This document shows positions 1 to 12,091 of a DNA stretch of 64,000 nt, in pieces. Source of the DNA: Pleodorina starrii (Eukaryota > Chlorophyta > Chlorophyceae > Chlamydomonadales > Volvocaceae); assembly GCA_030267565.1 (NCBI GenBank), contig BRXU01000013.1, forward strand, positions 474,001 to 538,000, in the 5' to 3' direction. Under the pieces are notes generated by a model. It made no database searches and had not been told where the DNA came from. It saw only the letters and a program-made list of their open reading frames with translations. The first letter of the stretch is position 1. Each line of letters starts with the position of its first letter. Position numbers and translations under genes: made by a program.

Positions 1-1613
1 CCTGCACTAGGGCGAAGACATGACAGAAGCCTGCCAAGCCGCAATGCAGGCGATGCAACCGTCAGCCACAATCAATGTTATGCATAATTGCAGTGCCATG
101 CATGAGCCGTCAGGCAGCCAGTTCTCTTCAATAGGAATCAGACGGTAATTCCATTTTTTAAAAATATATCATCAACCGGCTCGTGCAATTTGCGTGCAAG
201 AAATGAGCAAGGAAAATGCAAATGCCGTATACAAGTACGTCTCAGGACTTCTTAGAGGGTTTGTCACATCAGGCCGTTACAGGCTCAGTGGATTGACAGA
301 TAAAGTCTCATCATCGACGATGCAATGATCTAATACCGGGCAGGTGTGCAAATTAATAGATGTGAACAAGACTCGGCGCCGAGTGAACTACGACAAGAGC
401 TCAATCAGTTTCCTTGAGTGTTCGAAATTGCTATACCCGCTCCCTTAGACAGGTGAGGTCAGAACCACCGTAGCGGCTACCACAGCCGTGGCAAGGGGGG
501 GATAATAAATGATATTCATGCATGTCAGAGGAATCTTGACCCAGCCTGGCAGTACGAAGCCATGCTGAAACACGTCTCCTCCTGCGGAGAACCGCAGCTG
601 TGGCACACGTCATTGGGACGCACAGATCCACAGCTGGGACCGCCGCCCGGGGTTGATGAGTGTGCGTGCACGCACCATACACATGTGGCGAAACAATAAG
701 TACTATAGACAAGAGCAAATGTACCAGTGAGACAGGTCAGAAAAAGCCTACAGAGGAGAAGGCTTAATCTGGTTTTAAATCCGGCTTTCGGCACTCTGTG
801 CTCTCCATGACACCAAGTGTACACTGCACAGCACACCCAGTAACGCCTTAAGAGAGCGAGAAGGCTGAGTAATACATGACACGGTGACAGCGTGGGCAAT
901 GCTTCACGGCCGCTGGCGGCGGGACTTCGGGCAATGCACGCCGTAGTTGGCGGCTCAGTGGTGGCTAATAATAATCGATTCCGTGCCTGGTTAATCCTCA
1001 CAGAGTTCAGTAGAGGGAACCTGTGTATCGTCACGGCCGAGATGGAAATGGGTGCATGCCCGAGAGTCCCGGCCTGCCGGCCGCCCTTGCATCGTAATAT
1101 GCCGTAAAATTGAACGCATGTATAACACTTACAGAAGGAAGAACGCATTGGTTAAGATGGAGAGGCGGCCAAGGACGCAAGCCGCCATGAGCCAGGCGGC
1201 GAGGGGTCCACAACCTGGCAAGCCAGCAAAACTTAGACGGCCAGACAGCAGAGGGCAATATGCCTTGTCCTGCGCTTCAGACGAACCGCACAGTATGTTT
1301 GACGCTGAGCCATGAGCTCCATCGCCACGCTGTCGGAAACTTTACTGTAGAGGGTAAGGGAGTTAAGAGGCAATCTCATGGAGAACACAAACTGCGCTAC
1401 AATTCGCTATGAGATAAACTTTTATGCGCACCAGGTTCCTTATATGGTCATGGCGGCTGGCCAAAGGGCCCACCTGGGCTGCGCGTCAAAGTGTCCAGGC
1501 AGCAATGCCGTTACTCTTTTGAAAAAGCGAGCGCTTGATCTCTCATACACCTTACGTTTATCCCTGATAGAAGTGTTATTTGCTGAACGAAGTTTTTTGC
1601 CGGGAACGCAACC
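1..1613. other. intergenic region upstream of eIF2 beta
   Basis: No gene, RNA or repeat family is recognised here. Open frames exist on both strands (for example 525-1148 on the minus strand), but their composition is unbiased and they show no family motif. The right end should contain the eIF2 beta promoter and 5' UTR. The sequence is less GC-rich than the gene bodies, as is usual for spacers in this window. Confidence 0.5.
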
Positions 1614-4600
1614 ATGGCGGTAAGCCCCGGCTGACCTGCACTCCAGTTGGACGATCTCTGTTAATGCAAAAATACGTTTCTCGAATACAGGACGACGAGG
1701 TCGCGCAAGTGGCGGAGGGCGTGAAGGAGCTGGAAGGTAGAAATACTTTCTGCGGCGGCCACCTGGCGAACATCTTGCGATGCGCTCAAATTTGGGGGTT
1801 TGCTGTGCAGTTAACGATAACGATGAGCTGTCCTTGGACCTGGGCAAGAAGAAGAAAAAGAAGAAGAAGGACCTTGTGCTGGATCTGGTGAGCATCAGAC
1901 CTTGGATGAATCATCGCACAATCTACCGCAAACAGCTTCCGCTCATACAATATGAATTGAACGGCCGCGGCTCACGGGTTTCGGTGGTGCATATCAGGAG
2001 GGCGGAGACGCGGCTGCGGCGCCAGCTGCGCCCACGGGGGAGGCCGATGATGGCATGGAGATGTCGCTAGATCTGGACCTGAGCAAGAAGAAGAAGAAAA
2101 AGAAGAAGGTATGGTATTCGCAGGGGGAGCGGGGGCGATGCAGAGGGGCAAACACCACTCCCCGGGGGCTTGCGGTCTTTCCCTCTGGTCCGCCCTTTGC
2201 CCCGAAAACACACACGCACGCTGGACTGCTGGGCGGAGCGTCAACCTACGGCCCCCGATTGATGCACTCTTCCGCCGGTACATGCATGCATCGGCGTTGG
2301 TCCTTGGTTACTGCCGTCGATTCGGACTGGGCCTTTCCGGACACGCGGGGTTGTCGCAGGCTCGGCAAGAGGAGGCTGATTTTGAGGAGGGCGAGGAGGG
2401 CGCTGCAGGGCCAGCGGATGACGGCCAGGAGAAGTCCGTCGGCAAGTTCCCCTGGTCGGGCACGGACCGCGACTACGACTATGAGGAACTGCTCGGTAAG
2501 GGACCTGGGGCCGGGGTTGAGGACGTGCGCGGCAGCGCCCATCTTCTTCGGGTTGTCTTCAAACGGGCGTGGTGTCGTTACATGCCACGGGTTTTAAATC
2601 ATTGGGACAAAAAGTATTGGTGTCGGTGTTGGGCGCGCGTGAGGGGGCAAGTCGCGTGGTGTAAGTTATAATAACAGTGGACTGCAGCGGAGGAGTGGAG
2701 GCGACGTGGGCGGACAGACCCAGCAATATTCTTGGTACGTTTAGCACCCCACAAATTTGGTTTACACAATCACTGTTGATTGATTTGGAGTATTACTGGG
2801 CACGGTGGGCTAAAACAATCGAAGACGACATTGGCAGTGCATGGGTAAGAGCACGGTGTTGTCGGGCACGGTGTTCAGCTTGGCTGGGTTGTGCGGTGGC
2901 AGGGGTGCGCGTAGAAAATTTCCTCCCGAGCAGGTATTGCAGGTAATGTCAGCACCAAACTGTCGGTCCCCAAAGCAGGAATCGACAAACGGTTTGGGAA
3001 GTGAGGCGCTGCGTGGGGTTGTTCAGTGGGCTCAAGATCCTCGGGAGGGTAGAGCCAGAGGGCCAGTTGCCTGTGCAACGATCAAGGCAACGAAAAGCCC
3101 GACAAGGCCAGGCAGCACGATCAAGGCAAATACCGGAATGAGCGATCCCGGTGGAACATCACGACACCCCTCTGCCGCTGTGTACGAAGTTGTATGGCCC
3201 CGTCACAATTGCGGGGGGCCTCGGCCACCCGCAGGCCTATTAACAGATCTGACCGCAACACGCGAGCTGCAACTGAAAGAACCTTTCGCCCCTGACGCGG
3301 CAACGAAACAAGCTGAGACCTAGTCAACAGCGAAGTGCGGATCAACAGTTCAGCGAAGTGCGGATTTTCCGCTTGTGGCTCATCTGGCCGTGAACGCTGG
3401 GTCCTGCAGTGTGGTGTGTGCCGATCAGGTGCCAATCCCGCGTGGTTGTGGGGTGCTCGCGGCTGCCATGAAGGCCGGCCGTTGGCGGTGCCGCGTTGCA
3501 CTAGGGCCTGGACCGCAATTGACCCGCGAACTCGTACTGCGCGTGCCGTGCAGAGCGCGTGTTCGGCATCCTGCGCGAGAAGAACCCGGAGCTCACGGGC
3601 GAGCGCCGACGCACGGTGCTCAAGCCGCCCCAAGTGGCGCGCGAAGGCACGAAGAAGACGGTGTTCACGAACTTCATGGACCTGTGCAAAGCCATGAACC
3701 GGCAGCACGAGCACGTGTCGCAGTACCTGCTGGCTGAGCTGGGTACGAGTGGCAACCTGGACGGCCAGCAGCGCCTGATCGTCAAGGGCCGCTTCCTGCC
3801 CAAGTCGTTCGAGACGGTGCTCCGCCGCTACGTCAACGAGTGAGTGGGCGCGGGTCAGGGGAAGAGCGGGGCGGAGTCTGAGGCAGGGAAGAGCGAAGGA
3901 CGCACAGGGCAGGGAGGAACGGGTAGGGGTTCCATGCACGAGGAGCCGTTGTTGGGTAGTGCTCGTAGGCGACTTGCGCTTGCCCGTGCATGGCCTGGCT
4001 CGACCGGACATGACTTTTGAACACGTGTTCTGTCCCTTGAACCACGTAGGTACGTGCTCTGCCCGGGCTGCAAGAGCGTGGACACGCTTCTAGATAAAGA
4101 CAGCGCCACGCGTCTCATGCACCTCCGCTGCCAACAGGTAAGCAGTGGCGTTATGGGGAGACGCCAGGCCCTGTGTTGTTGCCTCATGGATGCGGATTGG
4201 CAGTGGGCCGGGGGGCATGAACATTCGTACGTTCCGCATGGCTCTCCCAGGGGAATGGTGTGGCGCGGCGGTCATCAGAAAACCCCGATTCGTCAAAACT
4301 CTGGTCAGGTCTGGAGGGCCCCTGCTGCCTTGGTGCCTCTCAGATAGCTGCGTTGGCTACGGCGGCTAATCCGAGCGCGTTTTCGCACGCACGAAGAACC
4401 TCCAGTCCCAGCACGATTTCGCAAGCCTCCATGCAGAAGCGGCATTCTGATCTCCGCTAGTGGCATGGATCTTACCATGGGAAGTGCTAGCTTGCTCAGT
4501 CTGTGCCCGAATGATGCAAATGTCCCTCGTCCTTTTCACGCAGTGCGGCGCTTCGAGGACGGTGCAGGCCATCAAGGCGGGTTTCGTGGCGCGCGTCACG

Positions 4601-4624
4601 AAGCGTGTTGCCGACGCCAAGTAG
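1614..4624 (+). CDS. EIF2B (eIF2 beta, EIF2S2 orthologue): eukaryotic translation initiation factor 2 subunit beta (eIF2 beta)
   Basis: Part of the cytosolic eIF2 trimer that carries Met-tRNAi to the 40S ribosome; the beta subunit contacts eIF5 and eIF2B. Coding exons: 1614-1619, 1691-1736, 1811-1887, 1998-2108, 2360-2495, 3554-3839, 4050-4137, 4544-4624, giving 276 residues with matching phase at every junction. Two lysine blocks of eight residues (about 30-37 and 73-80) match the family K-boxes. The core holds [16 protein letters not shown], then [20 protein letters not shown] and [20 protein letters not shown]. The C-terminal zinc ribbon is C225-x2-C228-x19-C248-x2-C251, followed by [13 protein letters not shown]. 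Plant homologues are about 268 residues, so the model is full length. The start is the ATGGCG in a good context (CAACCATGGCG) followed at once by a GTAAGC donor, so the first coding exon is only six bases. The name refers to eIF2 beta, not to the exchange factor eIF2B. Confidence 0.95.
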
Positions 4625-6507
4625 GCGGCCCAACCAGCAGGAAGCGGCCGCGCGGTGGCGGTCGGGCAAGCAGGAGGCTGTTGCAAGGATCGCAGGGCGT
4701 GGCTTGTTGGGGGAACGGGGAGCGTTTGGACGCGCAACGAGGTGGCATAGGTTCTAGGGGTATTGCGCATGGACGCGTATCACAGGTCCCTTCTTTGGGC
4801 ACGAGCAGCGGGGTCGCAGCACGGAGGTCGGGGCTGCCTCGTGGTTCGTGTGCATGCAGTTGTAGACAAGTTAGTGCTGTAGCGGATGCTACGAAACCAT
4901 GCGGGTCTGTGGGGCTTCGTGCCCTCGTGAGTTTAGAGTGTTTTCGAGGACATCCGAGCTCCGTGGGTCCAACAAGTCATATCCTGGTCGGACCGCGGGT
5001 CGTTTCCATTGACAGGGTTTTGTTCCATGGACACCACCTTTGGGGTCACTGGTTTGACAAGCTGACCTGCGCATGGGTGAAGTCCGTATACTGGACGACA
5101 GGTTCAGCGGAAGATGCATTTCATGTTGTGGCCGGAGGGCGACACTTTGCAACATTGCAAGCGACACATTGGCCGTCCAGCACGAGGTGTTGATGATTGC
5201 CGAGTTCATCACCGGTGCCTGGGAAGTGCAGCCGGGTGCACTCGGCTATTGAAGCAAGTCCTGCCACACGTGCATGTTATCATACCGTATGCGTAATTTG
5301 GATACTCTTATCCGGGGTGCGACATGTTCAGAGTCATACCCATGCAGGCCGGACCAGCTGCCTTTGCAGCAATTATGGTAACAGTCGGCCTTAAGTCAAC
5401 GCGGCGTAATTTCTACGCCGCACAAGAGAGAGGGAGGCAACGACTGACACGACCCGTGCACGACTTTGCGATCCGTGCAGACTGGCAGGAAACAGTCGTC
5501 ATCACAAAAGCGGCATCGGGTATGTGCAGGGGGCCAGGATAGGGCTAGCGCCGATACGTTATGGCCGCATTCCAGCTGGGCGGCCCCGGGCTTGTCGAGG
5601 CAGCGGCCTGCTCAGGCAGCCCAGCATGTGCCAACGGCGCGTCCCTGCCATTGGTTCCTAAACCCTGTACCCAACCTGGAAACAGATGACCCACAACCCC
5701 GTTGACCACAGACCAAGTACCATACAACCAAACAGCATCACTACGTGTGCGCAGCGAAGGAACGCGAAACGGGGGCTCCCTTGAACACACGACACAATGG
5801 ACAACCTCGCACGCCGCGGCACCGCGGCCGTTTGCGTATGGGTCCGTCCCACCTGCCCCACCACATGCACACGTGTACACCCCCCGGCGGCATCAGCTGG
5901 CTCTTTCCCGCCAATGGCACCTGGCCAGCACGTCCCAAGCAGTCCTGCCGCCATCCGGTGATCGCAGTGTTGCAAACATCCGCCCTGGCAAACCAGTCCT
6001 ACTCGTATGTCGTTGTAAAAGCAAGGGGCCGTCGATGGCCCCAGACAGGGACGCCGCTGGAATCATTCCAGCCAGCAACCGATACCGATACGGGGGCCAA
6101 ATCGACAACATCGCGCGCGTTCGTTCCGGCTGTCTTGACAGCCCTGTAGGTTCCACACCTGATGGAAGCATCATTGGATGCTCTGCTAACGCGTGCTGCG
6201 CGCTTAGGCAGTTCCAGCGCCAACCGTCGGCAACGCAACACGGGCAGTGACCCCACACACACATCAAATGCGCCACACCAACCAACAACATAACCCTTCA
6301 CGAGACGCCGCTCGGGCCACGTCCCACATGTGCTCGCACGGCAGCGGCAGCAACACGCATCCACGCAGCCATCCGTCATCCGTCTCATGCTGCGGCACTG
6401 AGGTTTGGTTTGGTACCAACAGCCGAGACCCAATGGCTGAGTGCAGCCACGAGCCTCCGCAAAGCCACCCACCCCCCTCAGCCCCAAACGCAAAGCAGCC
6501 GCCCATC
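4625..6507. other. convergent spacer, 3' UTRs
   Basis: This lies between the 3' ends of eIF2 beta (+) and the Ser-rich gene (-), so it should hold both 3' UTRs. A TGTAA (the usual volvocine poly(A) signal) occurs on the + strand near 6014, far from the eIF2 beta stop. No TGTAA was seen on the minus strand below 6508. I see no further coding exon or repeat. Confidence 0.45.
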
Positions 6508-8972
6508 TCAGAACGCCTGCGTCGCCGCCTGTGCGCGCGGCGACTCCGTCTCGGTCTGTGGCGAAGAAGCCAGCCTGCGAGGGAGCAACTCCGGCGCCGC
6601 ACCACCTCCAAAGCCGCCGACGCTGCCGCTAGCAGCACCGCTGCTGGAGTGGTGCTGTTGGCTGAAGGACAGCCGCGCGGGGGATGTCCACGACGCCTGG
6701 CCCTCACTCAACCGCGCGAGCGCGGGACCCGATGTACTGCCAAATACACCGCCGCCGCCAGCGGCGGCGCCGGCAGAGGACGGCCCTGACGGCGGCGCCG
6801 CCGCCGCCGCGGCGGCGGCCGCCGCCGCCGGCGATCCGTGCATCGAGCGCATCGACAAGGACTTGAGCTCGCACCGTAGCTGCTCCAGCGCCGCGTGGGT
6901 CTGGTTTTGGAGCCCGCTCTCGCAGTGGGGCGCGGCGACGGCGGCGGTGCCGGCCGCACCGGCCCCAATGCTGTGCGGGTGGCCCGCGGCAGTGTGACTG
7001 CTGCTGCGCGATCGCTCGCGCCAGGAGCTGCGGTTCGCCTGGAGCCGCGCCATGAACTCCTCCTCCTCCGACGCCGGCTGCTGCTGCTGCTGCTGTTGTC
7101 TTTGTCGCTGCATGAGGATCCGCGCAGCGGGGGAGATGCCGCCGGGGCGCGCGGCGGCGGCGTATTGGCTGCCGTTGGGGTTGAAGGAGCCGCAGGAGAC
7201 GCTGGGGCTGTGGACCGCGAAGGCGGAGTGGCGGCGGCCCGGCAGGCCCGCCCCCGAGGCGCCGGCGGCGGCGGAGGCGGCATCCGCCGCCAGCCCCATC
7301 CTGAGCTGCGCCCCCGCGGCAGCCGCTGAGTCAACCTCCTGGTCGGCAGCCCCTTCGTCGCCGTCGTCCAGACCTGCGGGGTGTTGGGGGGTTACGCGGA
7401 CCCGTCTGTTGGTGCTGTACACTCTCTGGGGACGCTGCTGGGGGCTGTGAGCCTCCTGGGTTCTTGGAATGAAGTCTACGACTCTAGATACATGCATTTG
7501 GCAACGTCGCCCAAAGAAGGCACTGCGGATACGGATAGCGCTACGGAGCCAGGAGCCCTCTGGGAAGCATTGGGGAGGGGCGCAGAGGGAGGGCGGAGAG
7601 CGCGTCTCGCCCTTTTGGCCCGCGGGCTCCTGCGCCTCCTCCCTCAACGGCGGCCACCGCCCTCCTCCACCGCTCGCCCTCCTCACCCACGCACTTCAGC
7701 GCCCGCACTCACCCGGTCCTCCCGACTCCGACCCAGCCAGCGACGACGCGTATGGCGGGAGGTCCAGGCTGCCAGAGTCCGAGGTGCCGCGCACCAGGCC
7801 GGGGAACCGGCTGCCCGCCGCCGCGCCGCTGCGCCCGCCCGACACCGGCGCCAGCGCCTCGCCGGGGCTGGTGATGGCGGCGGCGGAGGAGGGCGAGGTG
7901 CCGGGCACGGATCGCCGAAAGTCGATGTTGCTGCGTCGCGCGGAGAAGGAGTTGGAGGCCGACGGACCGGGGCCCAGGAAGGAGGGCGAGGGGAGCAGCG
8001 GCGGCGTGGCGGCGCCGCCGGTGGCTGAGGTGGAGGCGGCGCCACCGGAGGCGGAGGCGGAGACAAAAGCGGGGGCGGTGGGGTCCACGGTGGGGGATCC
8101 GGCGCTCCGGCGGAAGGAGGGCATGGCCAGCAGCGGGTCTTCGAAGCGCGTGGGTGTGGCCTGTGTGTAAGGGGGGAGGTGGGGGATTGTGAAAATGTAA
8201 CGGGGAGGTGGGGGAGAGGAGCGCGGGAGGGATTGGGGAGGAGGGGAAACCCAGTATGGGGTGCGGAAACCCAGTGGAAAGCTCTTTGCGAGGCTGGAAA
8301 GGGGCCGCCGGTGGCGGCAGGGCGGTGGTCTGGGGAGACGGTGGAGGGAGAGGTATTCCGCCACGTGGTAGTTGAGCAGGTCGCAAGCGGCAACGTAACA
8401 GTCGGCTTCACGCGCGACGTCAGTAGACTGCAGTACCAAGCCCGTGGCGTTCGCTTGGGAGGGGATGCATACACCAGACCGTTCCAAAAGAGGCGGGGCC
8501 GCTGAGTCGGGAGACCACACACGCGCGACTTGAGTCGCACGTCTTCGGTCCATACAAATGCCAGCAACTTTTGGAAGTCACTTCAATTGATATGGTAGCA
8601 AAAGAGCCCATTTGCATTCTAGTCAAGCTCCCGGACATGCATCCTACGACTCGTTGGAAAGCCACTCCAAGCCACAGCATAGCCTCTTACAGGTTTAGGA
8701 CTGCTTAAGCTTGAGCCCCCAGAGGGTTGGGTGGCCAGCAAGGAGCCTGCTGGTCCCGCCATTGTTCGAGGCGAGTTCGACGTCCGCAGCTCCCCATTGA
8801 CAATGCTGGAATTGCGCCGGCTTGGGCTCCACACATTTCGGTCTAGAAGCTCATCTGAAGTGTTTAAGGGCGCAGGCAGCTTGAAGCCTGACCGTCGCCC
8901 AGCCACCGCGCCGTTAGGAGAAGCGGATGGTTCCCTCTCCAAGTTCAATATTTGAGCTACGGCTGTGGGCAT
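6508..8972 (-). CDS. Ser/Ala/Pro-rich protein of unknown function
   Basis: Not recognised. Three exons in transcript order: 8972-8691, 8160-7713, 7373-6508 (531 residues). Donors are GTAAGA and GTGAGT, acceptors follow ACACAG and CCGCAG, and all phases match. The protein is largely low complexity: Ser/Pro/Gly-rich stretches, a Gln run followed by an acidic patch (RQRQQQQQQQPASEEEEF), and an Ala run. Short less repetitive islands include ATPTRFEDPLLAMPSFRR near residue 95, SNIDFRRSVPGTSP, and a likely helix QTHAALEQLRCELKSLSMRS. No signal peptide or membrane segment is seen. The start was chosen as the ATG at 8972; an in-frame ATG 54 codons upstream (9134) precedes sequence with much less biased codon use. 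The unusual tail resembles the disordered tails of the channel and triple-cNBD genes in composition only. It could be a scaffold or regulator; function is unknown. Confidence 0.6.
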
Positions 8973-11900
8973 ATTGTCACTACGAGTTGATTTGTTGCCG
9001 TCGCGTAGTGGCGGAGAGCCTGTTCCTATTTGCTGCCTTGCACTGGTTTGCTGCTTGCGAGTAGAATTCACGGCCCTATATATTACGGATGTTATGTCGC
9101 ATACTGCCCCAATAAGCACTTTTCGGTAAGTCATGTAGTTCAGTAGTTGGCTTCACATCTTCGCACCCCGTCATCGTCGTTGAATTACCGGTACGAGCCG
9201 TCGAAATGTCAATGCATCCAGCCGATAGGCATCTAGTATGACTTAAGTCAAATATGAAAATGAATGGAACATCCTCGACTAATTTACAGCAGTAAGGAGG
9301 GCCAGGTAGGCTAGAAGCTAGCCTACCTGGCCGCAATTCGCGCGGTTTGGACCTGTGGCCGAGAAACCAGTTTTAAAGCAGAAAAACCATGTTAGCAACG
9401 ACCAAATTCTAAGGAAGAGATTATTGTTGCGGGCTGTCACGTAATGCTCGTCGAGACGCGACGATGGTACCGGTGGATCACCACCTGTACATGTTTCACC
9501 CTACGCTCGATATCGACTCGCGGGCACAGATCCACACTGTTTCCGGATGTAGCGCTGAAACTCCACAACGCAGGCCGACTGGGATCGGGGCCTTCGCGCG
9601 GGAAAGCTGTCAAGGGAACAACACGCTTTTCACTTGCCAAAAATTCACGCCAGCCCGCAGTTACTCAGTATAGCACGCAACCTCGACTCTGTTCCCAACC
9701 TTACAACTCCCACTTTGCGTGAGCCGTTGATATGCCAGCAGAGCACGCTGGCGGCATTGCCAAACTAGGACCACCGCAGAAGGCAAGTGCCTGCGTGTGT
9801 GCCTGTGCTCGAGCGCGAATGGGCTCCAGAGTCCAGACCCCCTAAGGGGTGGGGGGTCGGCGGGCCAGCTGGCCGTGCACTGCAGCGGAGACGACCGGGG
9901 CAGGGCTCTCTGCCACGCGCGATAACCTAACTGCTGGGCTGTTCGAATGACCGCATCGCGGGGTTGCAGTAGTTCCTGGTAGCCGGTCAGTACCTCACCT
10001 CGCGCTTCAGACGTGAGTTACCGGTAATAGCCCCACGCCTGACTCACTGCGTGAACGCCGCGAGCGGGATGCATAGAACGCACATCCCCCCTCATGCACC
10101 ACGTCAGCGTGTTCACGATCCGCATTGGCAATCCGTTGTATCAGCCTTATCAGCGCACGCGCGAGCACCGCTGCGACACGCGGCTCGCGGCTCCCTTGCC
10201 GCCTGGTGGGGCCTGGGGAGGCATGCTGTGCGTGTGCTGACAGTGCTGACCCAGCAGGGGACCCAGGGGACACAGTGTTGAGTTTCGAGGCTTGTTGTGA
10301 GATGATGTCCAGGCGCGGTGAGGGCCGTAGACTGGGTCAACCTGAGGTTGCAGAAATGTAGGCATGCTGGGAAGAGTATGGTGTCTTTGAGGTGTGCTGG
10401 GAAGTACGGTTGGCACCACCCCACGGCAACTGCTTACCAGCTCGTGCGGTACAAGAAAGGAACGAGAGTACGAGATAGACCGCCAAACGACTTTTAATTT
10501 TATCGGTAGTACCGGATCCGTCAACCTGGGGCTTGGGCAGCAAGCCGTTGACCAAGTGGCCTCCTTAACCAACTGCCAACGCCAACTGCAACACTTGTTT
10601 GTGACCAACAAACAACACACACAACTAAAATTCCAAGGAGCTGCCCAGCGAACCAGCGATGAACCTGACCTCCAACGGGAGCCACGTCCCTCCTCGCTCG
10701 CTCGCTCGAGCCGCGTCCGTATCTCTCTCCACAACCCCGCAACCGCCTCTTGAATGGCCTATTCACGCTTCCTGCCCTCGTATATAGTTCCCGGAAAAAG
10801 AAAAGAGAACAGGAAATTGAGAGGAACCAAAGGGCGCGGATCCTAACCGCCCGCATATGTGGTTCCCCAAGGCGCATACACTTATTCGCTTTATCGCGGG
10901 GTCTCCGCACCGTCTCGCCTCCTTCGCTGTGTCAGTCCAGAGACCTGCACGGGCCTTTATGCTTTGCCCCGCCGCCATACCTATGCTTAGAAATACAATA
11001 CCCGGATCGGAGAATAGGGCCTCCACCCACCTCACCACCCCACCCGCGCGGCCCTCTACCGGCAAGTACCGCTGAGAGCCCGGGATGAGGCGGCTCACAC
11101 ACGACCCGGCCGGTGTGTTTGTGTGTGTTCCCGCCGGCACGCCGCTACTCCATTCCCGCACCTCAGCACAAGCCAACGGGTCGACAACCCGTCCGCCGCT
11201 GTGGGCCTGCCCTTCAAAGCTTCAAAAGAAATGGAGAGGGGAGATATGTGAGGAGCCCATTTAGGGAAGGGAGGGGCGCTGGGCTGTGCAGTGGACACAG
11301 AAAGAAGTGCCCCCCTTATCGCCAAGCCGCCCTCACTTCGCTCGATTCTCACTCCACCAAGACTCCATCTCACCACGTATGCATGTTGCCAATATGCTCG
11401 ACGCGCAACAAAATTCGCCCGCCGCCGGGGTCCGTTGCTGACGTGTGGCGCGACTGCGTCGTCGGACAAAACTCGATGGATCCGGCATCACGGCACAAAA
11501 ATAGACCCCTAGCCATCCGCGTCATCCTCTGCGCCGGGCCCGGCTGGGGACCTGTACCGCTGCGCTCTCACTCTCCCTCTCCTGTTCCGTCACGCACACG
11601 TAACAAACATGGCAACATGGCAGCCGATAACGGGTACCAATGTGACGGCACTCGCTCGGCTTCCGGCAAGCCCCCGCGAAACCGGAGCCGCAGCCACGGC
11701 CTCAGCTCACTCGATAAACCCTGTTGCGCTCAGCGCCCCCTCCTTCCCCAACCCGGTCCAGACCTCAGGCCTCAGGCCCCAAAACCCATAAAAGCCAACG
11801 GCCACCAGCCCCCGAGCCAACATACTGGGCCGGCGCTGCGGTCGCGACCACAGCCGCCGGACTCAGCTGTCGTGCAGGCGTCGACCAGTCTTTCGTCATT

Positions 11901-12091
11901 CCCTCCCGGCGCGGCCGCACTCCTTCAGTTGCCGCCCCCGCGCCTCCCGGGATGCGGCATCGGTCGCGAGGAGCGACGGATCGCGCGGCCTCGCGCACCC
12001 TCGCCTTGACTTCGTCCTCCTCTCGTCGCTTCGCTCTCCTCCTTCGAGAGGCGTTTCGGCTGAGCGGCAGTGATCAGGACACGGCGGCGGC
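8973..12091. other. spacer between Ser-rich gene and FLVA 3' end
   Basis: This 3.1-kb stretch should hold the promoter of the Ser-rich gene and the 3' UTR of the flavodiiron gene. TGTAA on the minus strand occurs at about 9288-9284 and 9709-9705, both distant from the FLVA stop. A perfect hairpin lies at 9300-9332. Open frames such as 11113-12009 (+) show no family similarity and no splice logic; I do not call a gene. Confidence 0.4.
9300..9332. repeat. perfect 15-bp inverted repeat
   Basis: The arms 9300-9314 and 9318-9332 are exact reverse complements around a 3-base loop AAG (GGCCAGGTAGGCTAG / CTAGCCTACCTGGCC). It lies in the spacer upstream of the Ser-rich gene. It could be a hairpin in a transcript, a regulatory palindrome or a transposon scar. 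Confidence 0.7.

Noticed and set aside
525..1148. 207-residue minus-strand frame in the left spacer
   Set aside because: Unbiased codon use and no recognisable domain; could be chance.
11113..12009. 298-residue + strand frame downstream of FLVA
   Set aside because: No family similarity, no splice logic, composition typical of GC-rich non-coding DNA.
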